Shown piece by piece: positions 45,295-53,604 of a stretch of 64,000 bases of DNA. The DNA comes from Stutzerimonas stutzeri. GTDB taxonomy: Bacteria; Pseudomonadota; Gammaproteobacteria; Pseudomonadales; Pseudomonadaceae. The notes under the pieces are model-generated. The model was not told where the DNA came from and made no database searches. It saw only the letters and a program-made list of their open reading frames with translations. Every line of letters begins with the position of its first letter. Positions within the stretch are counted from its first letter, which is position 1. The translations under genes and the position numbers were made by a program. The stretch lies in assembly GCF_000590475.1 (NCBI RefSeq), contig NZ_CP007441.1:4036660-4100659 (forward strand), written 5' to 3'.

Positions 45295-46224
45295 GTTCCG
45301 CTCTAACAACCTTAGACAAGAAAGCTTATGTTCGGCTTTTCGGGCGGAAAGGAACACACCGTAAAAGAAGATCAGCGAAAAGCAGAAGTCCTGAAACGAG
45401 CAGTGTTCATTGACAGGCTCATACACTTTAGACGCAAGTTTTCGTAGTTCGCTGCCTCCCAAAAGATCGCCCGCCAGCACAGCAGCAAGTGCCAGATCAA
45501 ACCCCGGCGGATAGAAACCAAAATTATCCCAGTCCAGAAGCAAGGTGTCTTGCCCCATGTTTGGTCTGCTCAAATCTCCATGCCCAATGAATCTTGGCAG
45601 CGCCTCGCAACGGCTGCGCATTGACCGCAGCAATTCGGCATTTTCGCCTGCTCGCTCTATTACGCCTACAGTTTTTTGGAAGCATCGCTCAAAGCCAAAA
45701 TGTTTCGACAAATCAAGCAGATCCGCAGGGACACAAGGCAGAGCCGGACCGAGGCTGGAGAGCTGCTTAGAGATCGAAACAGCTTCGCCCATATAAGACT
45801 GCGAGGTGACTGGAGAAAAATCGACATAATCGAATCTAGCCACTGCCAATCGCTTTCCAGTCATCGACCAGAGCAATGCAGGCACTCGAATGGCTGTTTG
45901 GTTGAGCCGAGGGTGAATATGCGCATAGAAATACTGACACTTAGTCCAATCCAAGGACTCTACCGAGTAGGTTTTCTCGAATAGCAATCGGCCGTCGCAA
46001 CGCAGCTTTCGGTAGCAATTTAGCGTGTATCGTCCCTTACCAGTCCCGGTGAAACTCCGTAAATCGCAAGCTCCGTCAAAAATAATACCCGAGTCGTAAC
46101 GACTCAGCGCTCGCTCGTAGGCGATATGGTCATCGCGCAATGCGTGCTTTTCAGCAATCTGTTTTATTTCGGGGAACCCCCTACCGAGGCCGATTCGCCG
46201 CATCAAAGAATCAAAAAGTTGCAT
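45256..46224 (-). CDS. Aminoglycoside-phosphotransferase/choline-kinase-fold protein
   Basis: A 322-residue protein. The C-terminal half carries the APH catalytic loop RFIGHGDLSRPNMG (His215, Asp217, Asn222) and the metal-binding LLLDWDNFGF (Asp231). The N-terminal half does not show a clear nucleotide-binding loop. GGGGAGGG about 6 bases before the ATG at 46224 decides this start over a longer frame from 46302. Given its place it probably phosphorylates or otherwise modifies a core sugar, but this is inference. AT-rich coding sequence. Its 3' end overlaps the opposing gene by 39 bases. Confidence 0.7.
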   Translation of the reverse strand: MQLFDSLMRRIGLGRGFPEIKQIAEKHALRDDHIAYERALSRYDSGIIFDGACDLRSFTGTGKGRYTLNCYRKLRCDGRLLFEKTYSVESLDWTKCQYFYAHIHPRLNQTAIRVPALLWSMTGKRLAVARFDYVDFSPVTSQSYMGEAVSISKQLSSLGPALPCVPADLLDLSKHFGFERCFQKTVGVIERAGENAELLRSMRSRCEALPRFIGHGDLSRPNMGQDTLLLDWDNFGFYPPGFDLALAAVLAGDLLGGSELRKLASKVYEPVNEHCSFQDFCFSLIFFYGVFLSARKAEHKLSCLRLLERNLEGSVCRAVAFN

Positions 46225-46307
46225 ACGGCCCTCCCCAAGGACGCTACTGGATGCAGGCAGCCCTAGCCGAAAAAAAAGCTCCGCAAACCAGAAAATCGAC
46301 AACGCAA

Positions 46308-47141
46308 CTAAATATCAGTCAGCAAGTGATCCAACTTCTCGTACGTTATCTTCTGGATGATTTTTGCGGGTAGGCGGCTATTTTGAGACAGGTTATATAC
46401 AGCAAAACGCGAGTCAACGACTTTTCTGGCCATAAGATCGAAGCTAGGCAAGATATAGTCAGCATAATCATCGCCAAGTCGGCTGGGGACTACCTCGCCT
46501 TTCGGGTCATAGAACTGCCCAGCTTCGGGAGTCATGTCTACGCCAACGAGAAAAACATTGTCGAAGCCCAAATGATAGGCCAGTTGCAAGGCTGCATAGG
46601 CAATGGTTCTTCCATTGAAATAGCCGTTCGCCATGTTCCGACTGAATCCGATTCGGTTAGGTTTCTGCCGAAACAGCGACCACTCCACCGCATAATCGGG
46701 GTCATTCCTGACTTGCCAGGCGAACCGACGATCCGACATAGCAGCGCGTCCCAAACTACGATTCACCCGCTCCAACAGGAACAGGTTCGCGCTGCTCAAT
46801 AAGTGAGGATTTTGTTTGGCCACTTCATTGAACGCTGATCGACTCAGGGCGGCATTGGCAGAGCGTTTTATACCTTCGGCAACAGCGAGCCCTTTACGCG
46901 CAGCAACCCCCCGGTCGTCACACATGTAAAAGAGCGGTTCGACCCCCTCGTCAACGAAGCGAGCAATTGATCCATTCACCGCGATCATTGGCACATTCCG
47001 ATAACGAGCCATCGGAAACTCATTTACCGATGGCCCCGACGCGATGATGAACAGCGCACCATTGCATCGGCCACGCAGGGGAGCAAAATCATTAAAGCGA
47101 AGGCCCTGGCCACCTTCCAGTTTCAGACTTCGAACATTCAT
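46308..47141 (-). CDS. DUF115/MptE-like polysaccharide biosynthesis protein
   Basis: A 277-residue protein with an N-terminal LFIIASGPSVNEFPM (residues 30-44) followed by IAVNGSIARF and FYMCDDRG; this is the loop-and-strand pattern of DUF115 / MptE-like proteins found in surface-glycan loci, some of which are glycosyltransferases. The C-terminal part has FLVGVDMTPEAGQFY. The start at 47141 shares one base with the stop of the O-antigen ligase gene, and AAAGGAA lies 8 bases upstream. Precise role unknown. Confidence 0.65.
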   Translation of the reverse strand: MNVRSLKLEGGQGLRFNDFAPLRGRCNGALFIIASGPSVNEFPMARYRNVPMIAVNGSIARFVDEGVEPLFYMCDDRGVAARKGLAVAEGIKRSANAALSRSAFNEVAKQNPHLLSSANLFLLERVNRSLGRAAMSDRRFAWQVRNDPDYAVEWSLFRQKPNRIGFSRNMANGYFNGRTIAYAALQLAYHLGFDNVFLVGVDMTPEAGQFYDPKGEVVPSRLGDDYADYILPSFDLMARKVVDSRFAVYNLSQNSRLPAKIIQKITYEKLDHLLTDI

Positions 47142-48331
47142 CACTGCGCGTTCCTTTTGATTTGACTCCCCAACGCAATCGCTAACGGGAACCAGATCCA
47201 CAACCAGATTAGATTCGGCGAGTGGATGAAAGAATGTAACTCAAAGAACATCACGCCAATACTGCCCGAGAGGAGAGAGACGCCCAATACTGAAAGATTA
47301 GAGCGGTCAGTCCACATTGCCCTTGTCGCCATCAGCAGGGCAACAAGGAAAAGCAGCAAGCCAACCACACCGTATTGAAAAAGCACTTCCAGGTAGAGGC
47401 TGTGTGTATTTACTACCGTTTGGCCTGGGATCGACATCTGGCTCATCTCAACCCCAGCGCCATGGCCCGCGAGCCAATAGCCGGGCATGCTATCGATGAC
47501 CATCGCCCAAATGAGGTCTCTATTGGTGGTGCCGCGCTCAACCTCGACTGAAAACACTTGCGGGAACTTTATTGTTATCACGACCAGCGCAAGAATCATC
47601 GCACCTACGAAAATGCCCCAGGAGATTGCGCGCCCGCGAAGAATCAGCAACACAAGCCCCCCCAGCCCTAAAGCAAGCCATGCGCTCCGCGAATAGGTGA
47701 GGAATACATAGATGGCAATTACGCTCAGACAACAAAACCAAAAAATACGCGCCGCAGGCGTTCGGGCAAATAGCACGCACCAACACGCCGTCAAACCGGC
47801 GAAAGCCATATGCATACCGGAAATGATCGGATTGAAGAACTCGGCGAAACCAGGAACCCCTGAGCTGTGTAGGCGAAACGCTCTGTAGCGGAAATCGAGC
47901 CCGCGCCGCTCCAACTCAAAGTAAATCGTTACCAGAGCGGCAGCGGTGCCGACCAAGGCCGCCGCGCGCAGCAGGTTGAGCAACGCGGCTTCGCCATCCA
48001 TTTTGAGCACAGCGACAGCGCAGATGAACACCGCCAAGACCAAGCCGCGCCGCAGAACCTCCGACTGTCCATCGAACAGCGCAACGCTCAGAACTACCCA
48101 GCCGCCAAACAAAAGCAGAACAACGCCAAGCTTCTTGTCAAGCCTTGCAAAAACAGACCTCCCGACAAAAACAAGGCAGACCAGAAAAGTAAGCAGCGCA
48201 AACCGAGTGCTACTTGCCCAAGCCGAAGTCTCGCCAGGCCACCAGTATCGGCCCAACAGTACAACTGCAACTGGCAGCAAAGCGATCAGACATAACCGCT
48301 TCTTTAAAAAACGACTTACCATATAAAACAT
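47141..48331 (-). CDS. waaL: O-antigen ligase (WaaL-like, Wzy_C domain)
   Basis: A 396-residue integral membrane protein with about ten to twelve hydrophobic helices. A large periplasmic loop with VERGTTNRDLIWAMVIDSMPGYWLAGHGAG and NTHSLYLEVLFQYG (about residues 265-325) is the Wzy_C/ligase signature with the conserved histidine. It would join O-polysaccharide to lipid A-core on the periplasmic face. The sequence is divergent enough that a polymerase role cannot be excluded; the LPS-core location favours the ligase. A second ATG three codons in is possible. Confidence 0.75.
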   Translation of the reverse strand: MFYMVSRFLKKRLCLIALLPVAVVLLGRYWWPGETSAWASSTRFALLTFLVCLVFVGRSVFARLDKKLGVVLLLFGGWVVLSVALFDGQSEVLRRGLVLAVFICAVAVLKMDGEAALLNLLRAAALVGTAAALVTIYFELERRGLDFRYRAFRLHSSGVPGFAEFFNPIISGMHMAFAGLTACWCVLFARTPAARIFWFCCLSVIAIYVFLTYSRSAWLALGLGGLVLLILRGRAISWGIFVGAMILALVVITIKFPQVFSVEVERGTTNRDLIWAMVIDSMPGYWLAGHGAGVEMSQMSIPGQTVVNTHSLYLEVLFQYGVVGLLLFLVALLMATRAMWTDRSNLSVLGVSLLSGSIGVMFFELHSFIHSPNLIWLWIWFPLAIALGSQIKRNAQ

Positions 48332-48411
48332 TATTAAAACCCAAGCGGCGACCTATCCAAGAACAACTCATCCCCGGCGGCAAATGGCTTGCCGAAAGAA
48401 CGATCCAATAT

Positions 48412-49068
48412 TCAATCCAGCAGAGAGCTGATGCTCTCATAATGAGCCACAGCCGTGGACTGATCTGCGAAATAATCCTGCCAACCGGAAAACTCCGTCC
48501 ACTGACTGATGAAAACAAAATCCAACCCAAATTTCATCGCGCTTTCGTAGTCGTAGCGGCTATCCCCAAAAAAAACCGCCGGAAGGACCAGATTACTGCA
48601 CTTAAGCTCCCGTGAAAGTATCTCCTGTTTGTCAGTTGGGCTGCCAAATATACCGCCATTGAAGTAGTGGGATAGGCCCCGCGATTCAAACACTTCGCGC
48701 AGCTCGCCTTGATCGCCGCCGGACACAATCATCCAGTTACTGTTCGGTAGCGCCGATCTGAGCTCGTCAAGACCTTCCGCGACGCGACAGGTGAGCAGCC
48801 CTTCGCGGACTCGCTCCGCGTATCGAGAAAGTAGTTCATTCAGGGGCTCCATATTCTCATGCTTAACTATCTCGCCCAGAAAATATTCGAATTTTCGATA
48901 GCGAGAAACGCCGCCGTTGGCGACATGGTAATTAACCAGAGCATTTGCTGCGCCCTCTCCGAATGGAAGTGCGGCTTGGTAAAATGCGTCGGTTTTTACG
49001 CGATTTGAATCAAGCAAAACTCCATCGCAATCAAATATGAGTGACCGATACTCCGTTAATGCGCGCAC
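48412..49068 (-). CDS. HAD-superfamily phosphatase in the core locus
   Basis: A 218-residue HAD hydrolase with motif I LIFDCDGVLLDSN (nucleophile Asp13), motif II in MIVSGGDQGE, and motif IV in VFFGDSRYDYESA. The cap is helical, as in phosphoglycolate/beta-phosphoglucomutase-type enzymes. It begins one base into the stop of the KdsB-like gene (shared A of TGATG) and so is coupled to it. The likely job is to dephosphorylate a sugar-acid phosphate before activation, as KdsC does, though KdsC itself has no such cap. AT-rich. Confidence 0.78.
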   Translation of the reverse strand: MRALTEYRSLIFDCDGVLLDSNRVKTDAFYQAALPFGEGAANALVNYHVANGGVSRYRKFEYFLGEIVKHENMEPLNELLSRYAERVREGLLTCRVAEGLDELRSALPNSNWMIVSGGDQGELREVFESRGLSHYFNGGIFGSPTDKQEILSRELKCSNLVLPAVFFGDSRYDYESAMKFGLDFVFISQWTEFSGWQDYFADQSTAVAHYESISSLLD

Positions 49069-49826
49069 TATAGCCCCTGCTCACGAATAACTTTTTCGGC
49101 ACGGGCGACATCTTCCGGGTTATCCACTGCGACAGACTGCGCAGACAACTCGACCATGCGTACCTCCCAGCCTAACTCGATGAACCGGAGTATCTCTATG
49201 TCCTCCATTTCCTCCAGCGGAGTTTTTGTCGCCCGAGCAGCAAAATCCTGCAGAGCACGGCGAGGAAACGCGTAAACGCACACCTGCCTCCAAGCGCGTT
49301 CAAACGCATGCGACTTATTACCGGGTATTGGGGAGCGCGACATGTACAACAGCCGTCCATCTGGACGCATAACGACTTTCGGAGTACTGCTGCTGCGATA
49401 CATGGCCTCGCAATCAATTGCGCAGAAGCCATTCAAGATCTCATCGGGATAGGCAGCTAGCTCCTCAATGAATACCCTAAGGTCATCCGGGTTGAAGACT
49501 GGCTCATCCCCTTGCACATTGATGAATACTTCCGCATTGAGCTGCGCAGCGCATTCTGCAACACGGTCGGTTCCAGTAAGGCAGTCGCTTGAAGTCATCA
49601 GCACATTGATACCGTGCTCACGACACACGGCTTCGATGCGCTGGTCATCAGTGGCTACATATACCCGCTCCGGCGGAGAGGCACGGATGCACTGCCGATA
49701 AGTACGCACAACCATGGGTACGCCCAAGAGGCTCACCAAAGGCTTGCCCGGAAAACGGCCGGACTCGTAGCGAGCCGGAATGATCACCGCATATTCAGGA
49801 GGGCTTGAAAGCATCTTGGAACTCAT
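49068..49826 (-). CDS. KdsB-like CMP-3-deoxy-ulosonate cytidylyltransferase (paralog)
   Basis: A 252-residue cytidylyltransferase close to 3-deoxy-manno-octulosonate cytidylyltransferase. Signature blocks: VIIPARYESGRFPGKPL (residues 14-30), VYVATDD, TGTDRVAE and FINVQGDEPVFNPDDL. The housekeeping kdsB of pseudomonads is normally in the lpxK-murB region, so this is probably a second, specialised copy for another 2-keto-3-deoxy sugar acid. It overlaps the aldolase gene by 4 bases and the HAD gene by 1. Confidence 0.82.
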   Translation of the reverse strand: MSSKMLSSPPEYAVIIPARYESGRFPGKPLVSLLGVPMVVRTYRQCIRASPPERVYVATDDQRIEAVCREHGINVLMTSSDCLTGTDRVAECAAQLNAEVFINVQGDEPVFNPDDLRVFIEELAAYPDEILNGFCAIDCEAMYRSSSTPKVVMRPDGRLLYMSRSPIPGNKSHAFERAWRQVCVYAFPRRALQDFAARATKTPLEEMEDIEILRFIELGWEVRMVELSAQSVAVDNPEDVARAEKVIREQGL

Positions 49827-51436
49827 AAAGCGTAAATGGAACCGCGAGGGATCTGATAGCGACTTGGCGTCACCGCAAGCAATTCCGGCGCACCGGTGAC
49901 TTGCTGGAAAGCCTCGAGTAATTGATTAACTTCGAGCGTTCGCGGGTCGTCGGCCGAGTACCCGTCAAATCCGGCGAGCAATATCCTTATCGCTTCACCA
50001 CTGGCGGCTACGGCCAGTGCATAGGCTGCCACCAAGGACGTCGGCAAGATGCAATGTTGCTCGGCAAACTCGAACGTCGCAGCCTGCACCGCAATTCCAT
50101 AGTCGAGCATGACCTTGCCATCGAGCGCAGCGCGCACCTCGGCCGGCAGCATATGTGCAGGCGTAATCAAAGGCTGAGGCAGCTTTACGTGCTCGCGACA
50201 ATCGGCCATCAGCCTGAATGGGTGGCAAGCGGCTCGAACGTCAATGAGCTCGCTCGCGATATCGCTCTGAGTATTCAGTGCGATGACGAAAGGTTTCGCT
50301 CGGCGGATGTAATCTTCCAGGCCCTGCCGATGTCGATCCACACCCGGCCCACTGCCCAGCAAAAGAACCTCGCGACCCGCGATGAGATCCTTGGGGGCCC
50401 AACTGCCCTGGGGCTCGCCGGAATAAAAGTGTCGAGCTGACTCAAGCGTTCCTGGATTGAATTTCTTACCTCCCTGATTCTTGAGGAAGTCAATCACCAC
50501 CAGGAGGTCTTCTTCCGCATACCGCGAATCAGCCAACATTTCCTGAATGTAGGTTGGATGAATGCCGTACACGCCTGCCAGAAAATAGTAAGGGTTCGTA
50601 CCCCAACCATGCCGCTGCTGTAACGGTTGTAGATGCCGAGAGATCAAATTGAACAGCGGCGCGACGTTGACTGGCCCGCTTCGCTTCTCCATCAGCTCGA
50701 TGACTACGTACTCCGTGCGTACATTACCCGGCCCACGGCCCATGCCGGTAACTGTGCTATCTACCCAACTCACGCCATCGCCGATCGCGCGCAGAGTGTT
50801 TGCCAGCGCCATGCCACAATTGTCGTGGGTGTGGATACCCAACGGTCCTTGCCAGCCACGACGTAACGCTTCTATCACGCCGGACGTTTGGTCAGGAGAT
50901 AGGCTTCCCATACTATCGGCGAAATACAGCACATCCAGCGAATACGCTTGGGCGAGTCGGGCGAGCTGTTCGATCTCTGCGGGATCCCGATCGGCGATCT
51001 GCATCAGGTTGATGCCGACAACATAACCTTGCTGATGCAACCAGTCACAAGCCGGTAGCGCCGCTTCAAACTCATGGACATGGCAAGCCAGCCGCACCAA
51101 GCGCACTGGCGACCGGTCTGCCGAAACGAACAGACGGTTCAGTGCTGGCAGCAGACCTTCGGCGTAACCTAAAAGCTCGCTGGCGTTGACCATTACGCCG
51201 ATCTTCAATCCACGGGGAATATCCAGGCTGCGCAGGAAGCTGTCGGTGGTGTAAGCGAATGCACCACGAAAACCTGGCGCAGAAAATCCTCGGAATCCCA
51301 GTTCGACGTAATCGACGGAAATCGCAGCCATCGCAAGCAGGTAATCCTGCACCAGCGCTTCATCGAAGTCCCAATTGTTGTAATAACCGCCGTCGCGGAG
51401 TGTGCAATCGAGCAGCACCGTGCATCGATCAATCAT
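49823..51436 (-). CDS. Pyruvate-aldolase-like protein (HMGL/DmpG fold) fused to a C-terminal MptE-like domain
   Basis: A 537-residue fusion. Residues 1-290 form a DRE-TIM barrel: TLRDGG (Arg14, Asp15), IHTHDNCGMA (metal ligands His202, His204) and GMGRGPGN (231-238), as in 4-hydroxy-2-oxovalerate aldolase and relatives. Residues 355-537 are a separate domain with LLLGSGPGVDRH (358-369) and then FVIALN, which resembles the DUF115/MptE-like protein coded 3 kb downstream. Together with the KdsB-like and HAD genes it could condense pyruvate with a sugar aldehyde to give a 3-deoxy-2-ulosonic acid. The substrate is unknown. Its stop is within the next gene's start. Confidence 0.72.
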   Translation of the reverse strand: MIDRCTVLLDCTLRDGGYYNNWDFDEALVQDYLLAMAAISVDYVELGFRGFSAPGFRGAFAYTTDSFLRSLDIPRGLKIGVMVNASELLGYAEGLLPALNRLFVSADRSPVRLVRLACHVHEFEAALPACDWLHQQGYVVGINLMQIADRDPAEIEQLARLAQAYSLDVLYFADSMGSLSPDQTSGVIEALRRGWQGPLGIHTHDNCGMALANTLRAIGDGVSWVDSTVTGMGRGPGNVRTEYVVIELMEKRSGPVNVAPLFNLISRHLQPLQQRHGWGTNPYYFLAGVYGIHPTYIQEMLADSRYAEEDLLVVIDFLKNQGGKKFNPGTLESARHFYSGEPQGSWAPKDLIAGREVLLLGSGPGVDRHRQGLEDYIRRAKPFVIALNTQSDIASELIDVRAACHPFRLMADCREHVKLPQPLITPAHMLPAEVRAALDGKVMLDYGIAVQAATFEFAEQHCILPTSLVAAYALAVAASGEAIRILLAGFDGYSADDPRTLEVNQLLEAFQQVTGAPELLAVTPSRYQIPRGSIYAL

Positions 51437-51454
51437 TGGATTATCCTCTTCCTT

Positions 51455-52717
51455 TCACTGCCGAGCCTCTAGCCCGGCGGACGGCAGTAGCACAGCCTCG
51501 CAGCGCCCAGAGGTCAGTAGTTGCTCCAGCAGTTCGATATTTCGTTGCAGGCCATGGCTACCTGCGGCGAGATGATATTTCGCAAAGCTCTCGGCAATCA
51601 GTACACGTGCACAATAATCAGCTTCAAGATCCCGTACACGCCGTTCCAGCTCGCTCGCATCCTGAACACAAGGACCAAAGAAACGTTCCTGCTCGAATAT
51701 ATCTCTTTGTCCACTACAGTTCACGTAGACGACCGGCCTGCGAGCAAGGGCAGCCTCGATAACGGCGTTGGACATGATATTGATCACCACTGAGGCGCGC
51801 GCCAAGGCCTGAGCCAAGTCGCACTCCTTCGGCAAAACCTGGAGATTGGGCAGGGAATCAGAGGCATCTTTCCAGAACGGAACCTGACTCCGCGGATGTG
51901 CTTTGATCAGCACTTGATGATCCGGGTTACGCTCAGCCCAGGCGCGGATCAGCTCATAAGTGCGTGTGTATCCTGATTCCTTCTCCTTATCAGGCCCCAC
52001 CCCGAGCACGAGAACGGCCTTGTGCCCCGCATCCGACGGCGACAGGTCGAACGTATCGTCGATCATATGCGAGCCCGCCATCACCGCACTGGACACTCCG
52101 AATCGTAGATTTCTTCCTCGCAATGCCTCCAGAGAACTTTGGCCAAACAGGAAATAAAAGTCGTAGTCGTTCATCCCCAGGCGCTTGGAGCCTTCCACGG
52201 TGGTTGCATGGGCCAGATGAACCAGAAGGCCACCCTCAGCATTCAATGCCAGACGCAGAAACGGGGCGTACAAGCTCCCGTTGCGGTCGTTGAGCAGAAT
52301 GCGCGGACGATGCCGCAGAACGAGCCACTGAGCATAAGCGGCATAACCAAAGTAGCGTAACGGCACCGGCTCCGGAGGGCGTACTAGCAGGCATTGCGCG
52401 AGGATGCTCTTAGGCTCCGGCAATGCCGTTTCGATCAGCGAATGGCCTCGGCCGCGAAGCGCTTCCATAAAGCGCCGCTTTCGTTGGAAAGCAATTACCT
52501 TCGGCGCGGATTGCAGTAAGAGAAAATCACAGGGTTCGGCATTGACCTGCCGCGACAAGCGAAAGCGGGAACGCAAACCAAATGAGATATCGCTGATTGC
52601 GTCGCGACCGAAGCGCAGCACGCTTGCCAGCCAGCAGTGCTCTTCGCGCAACATGCGCCAGCGATAGGTGTCCAGCTCATGCGCTTTCATCGCCCATACG
52701 CTGTTGCGACGATTCAT
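51455..52717 (-). CDS. Predicted GT-B-fold polysaccharide transferase
   Basis: A 420-residue protein. The C-terminal half has VLIKAHPRSQVPFW and, further on, INIMSNAVIEAALARRPVVYVN, the substrate-binding pattern of CDP-glycerol/capsule-type GT-B transferases. The N-terminal half starts with a basic region and contains DFLLLQSAPKVIAFQRKRRF. It may be the transferase that uses the CMP-sugar made by the neighbouring cassette, but nothing in the sequence fixes the donor. GGAGATG precedes the ATG, which overlaps the upstream stop by 4 bases. Confidence 0.6.
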   Translation of the reverse strand: MNRRNSVWAMKAHELDTYRWRMLREEHCWLASVLRFGRDAISDISFGLRSRFRLSRQVNAEPCDFLLLQSAPKVIAFQRKRRFMEALRGRGHSLIETALPEPKSILAQCLLVRPPEPVPLRYFGYAAYAQWLVLRHRPRILLNDRNGSLYAPFLRLALNAEGGLLVHLAHATTVEGSKRLGMNDYDFYFLFGQSSLEALRGRNLRFGVSSAVMAGSHMIDDTFDLSPSDAGHKAVLVLGVGPDKEKESGYTRTYELIRAWAERNPDHQVLIKAHPRSQVPFWKDASDSLPNLQVLPKECDLAQALARASVVINIMSNAVIEAALARRPVVYVNCSGQRDIFEQERFFGPCVQDASELERRVRDLEADYCARVLIAESFAKYHLAAGSHGLQRNIELLEQLLTSGRCEAVLLPSAGLEARQ

Positions 52718-53598
52718 TGGTCATCTCCAATATGAAATCCGTCGCGATCGATTCGCCAATTTCTTCTACTTGCCAGGACCTGCGCTTGCTCATAGCTCAT
52801 TGGCTGCGAACTCTGCTGCCAATCTTTTTTCCACACCAAAAAGTGCAGGTATGGAAACTGCCTATCACCATCCTTGGCGTTCTGCAGGCGCCCATTACGC
52901 CACACCCAGTACGCTGGATAGTCCTGTGTACCATCAGTCCACGGCCTAATACCATTAGGCGTGCTGAAGGCCTCTTCGAACTCGGCGACGCGGCGCCAGC
53001 GATTGAAAAGGCCGACAAGTTCAAAGAGTGGTTTGGGAAAATTCTTGCGCCTAAGAAATATTCGGCTGAATCCGCCCTCGTCCAGCGCATGATTTTTTGG
53101 ATCTTCGGCACGACGGACGAAATCAGGTATTTTCCAGAAAAGACTATTCAGCTCAGGCTCGTTGCGCAACAAGCAGAAATGGCCGGAAATTCGACGCTGA
53201 TGCGTAGAAAGCACCTTGTATTTGCGCAAGCGCTCGTCCGAAAAATATGAGCGAAGGTCGCCGTATATCAAATCGAGGTCGCTGAAGCCCCAAAAATCAT
53301 ACCCAGCCACATCCTCAGCATGTATAAATCCAAGAGCTGGCTTGAGGTCACATAGCTTATACGGATTTGAAGGATTGAAATTTATTCCAAGACACTCGGA
53401 TACGAATGCACAATAATCTAAAAAAGCAAAAAAACGCTGCTCCACGTTATTCGGCAAATCTTCCAGAACAGCGCAGTCCCCAAGTAACAGCCAGTTGATA
53501 TTCGGATTAGCCCTACAACTCTCGATAAAAAAAGGCATCCAGAACGGCCATTTTCCAAAATAGGGAATAATTATAATTATGCTTGGAGTTTGGACCAT
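52714..53598 (-). CDS. DUF6625-type glycosyltransferase-like protein
   Basis: A 294-residue protein with an N-terminal strand SIIIIIPYFGKWPFWMPFF, CLKPALGFI-like helix (KLCDLKPALGF) and a DLDLIYGDL motif that suits the DxD metal site of GT-A transferases. The family is usually annotated as DUF6625. The sequence is strikingly AT-rich in its first half compared with flanking waa genes, which suggests transfer. An ATG at 53598 is used; a GTG one codon earlier is possible. It lies 6 bases after the end of the wapH-like gene and is probably cotranscribed. Confidence 0.65.
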   Translation of the reverse strand: MVQTPSIIIIIPYFGKWPFWMPFFIESCRANPNINWLLLGDCAVLEDLPNNVEQRFFAFLDYCAFVSECLGINFNPSNPYKLCDLKPALGFIHAEDVAGYDFWGFSDLDLIYGDLRSYFSDERLRKYKVLSTHQRRISGHFCLLRNEPELNSLFWKIPDFVRRAEDPKNHALDEGGFSRIFLRRKNFPKPLFELVGLFNRWRRVAEFEEAFSTPNGIRPWTDGTQDYPAYWVWRNGRLQNAKDGDRQFPYLHFLVWKKDWQQSSQPMSYEQAQVLASRRNWRIDRDGFHIGDDQ

Positions 53599-53604
53599 CA
53601 CGCA

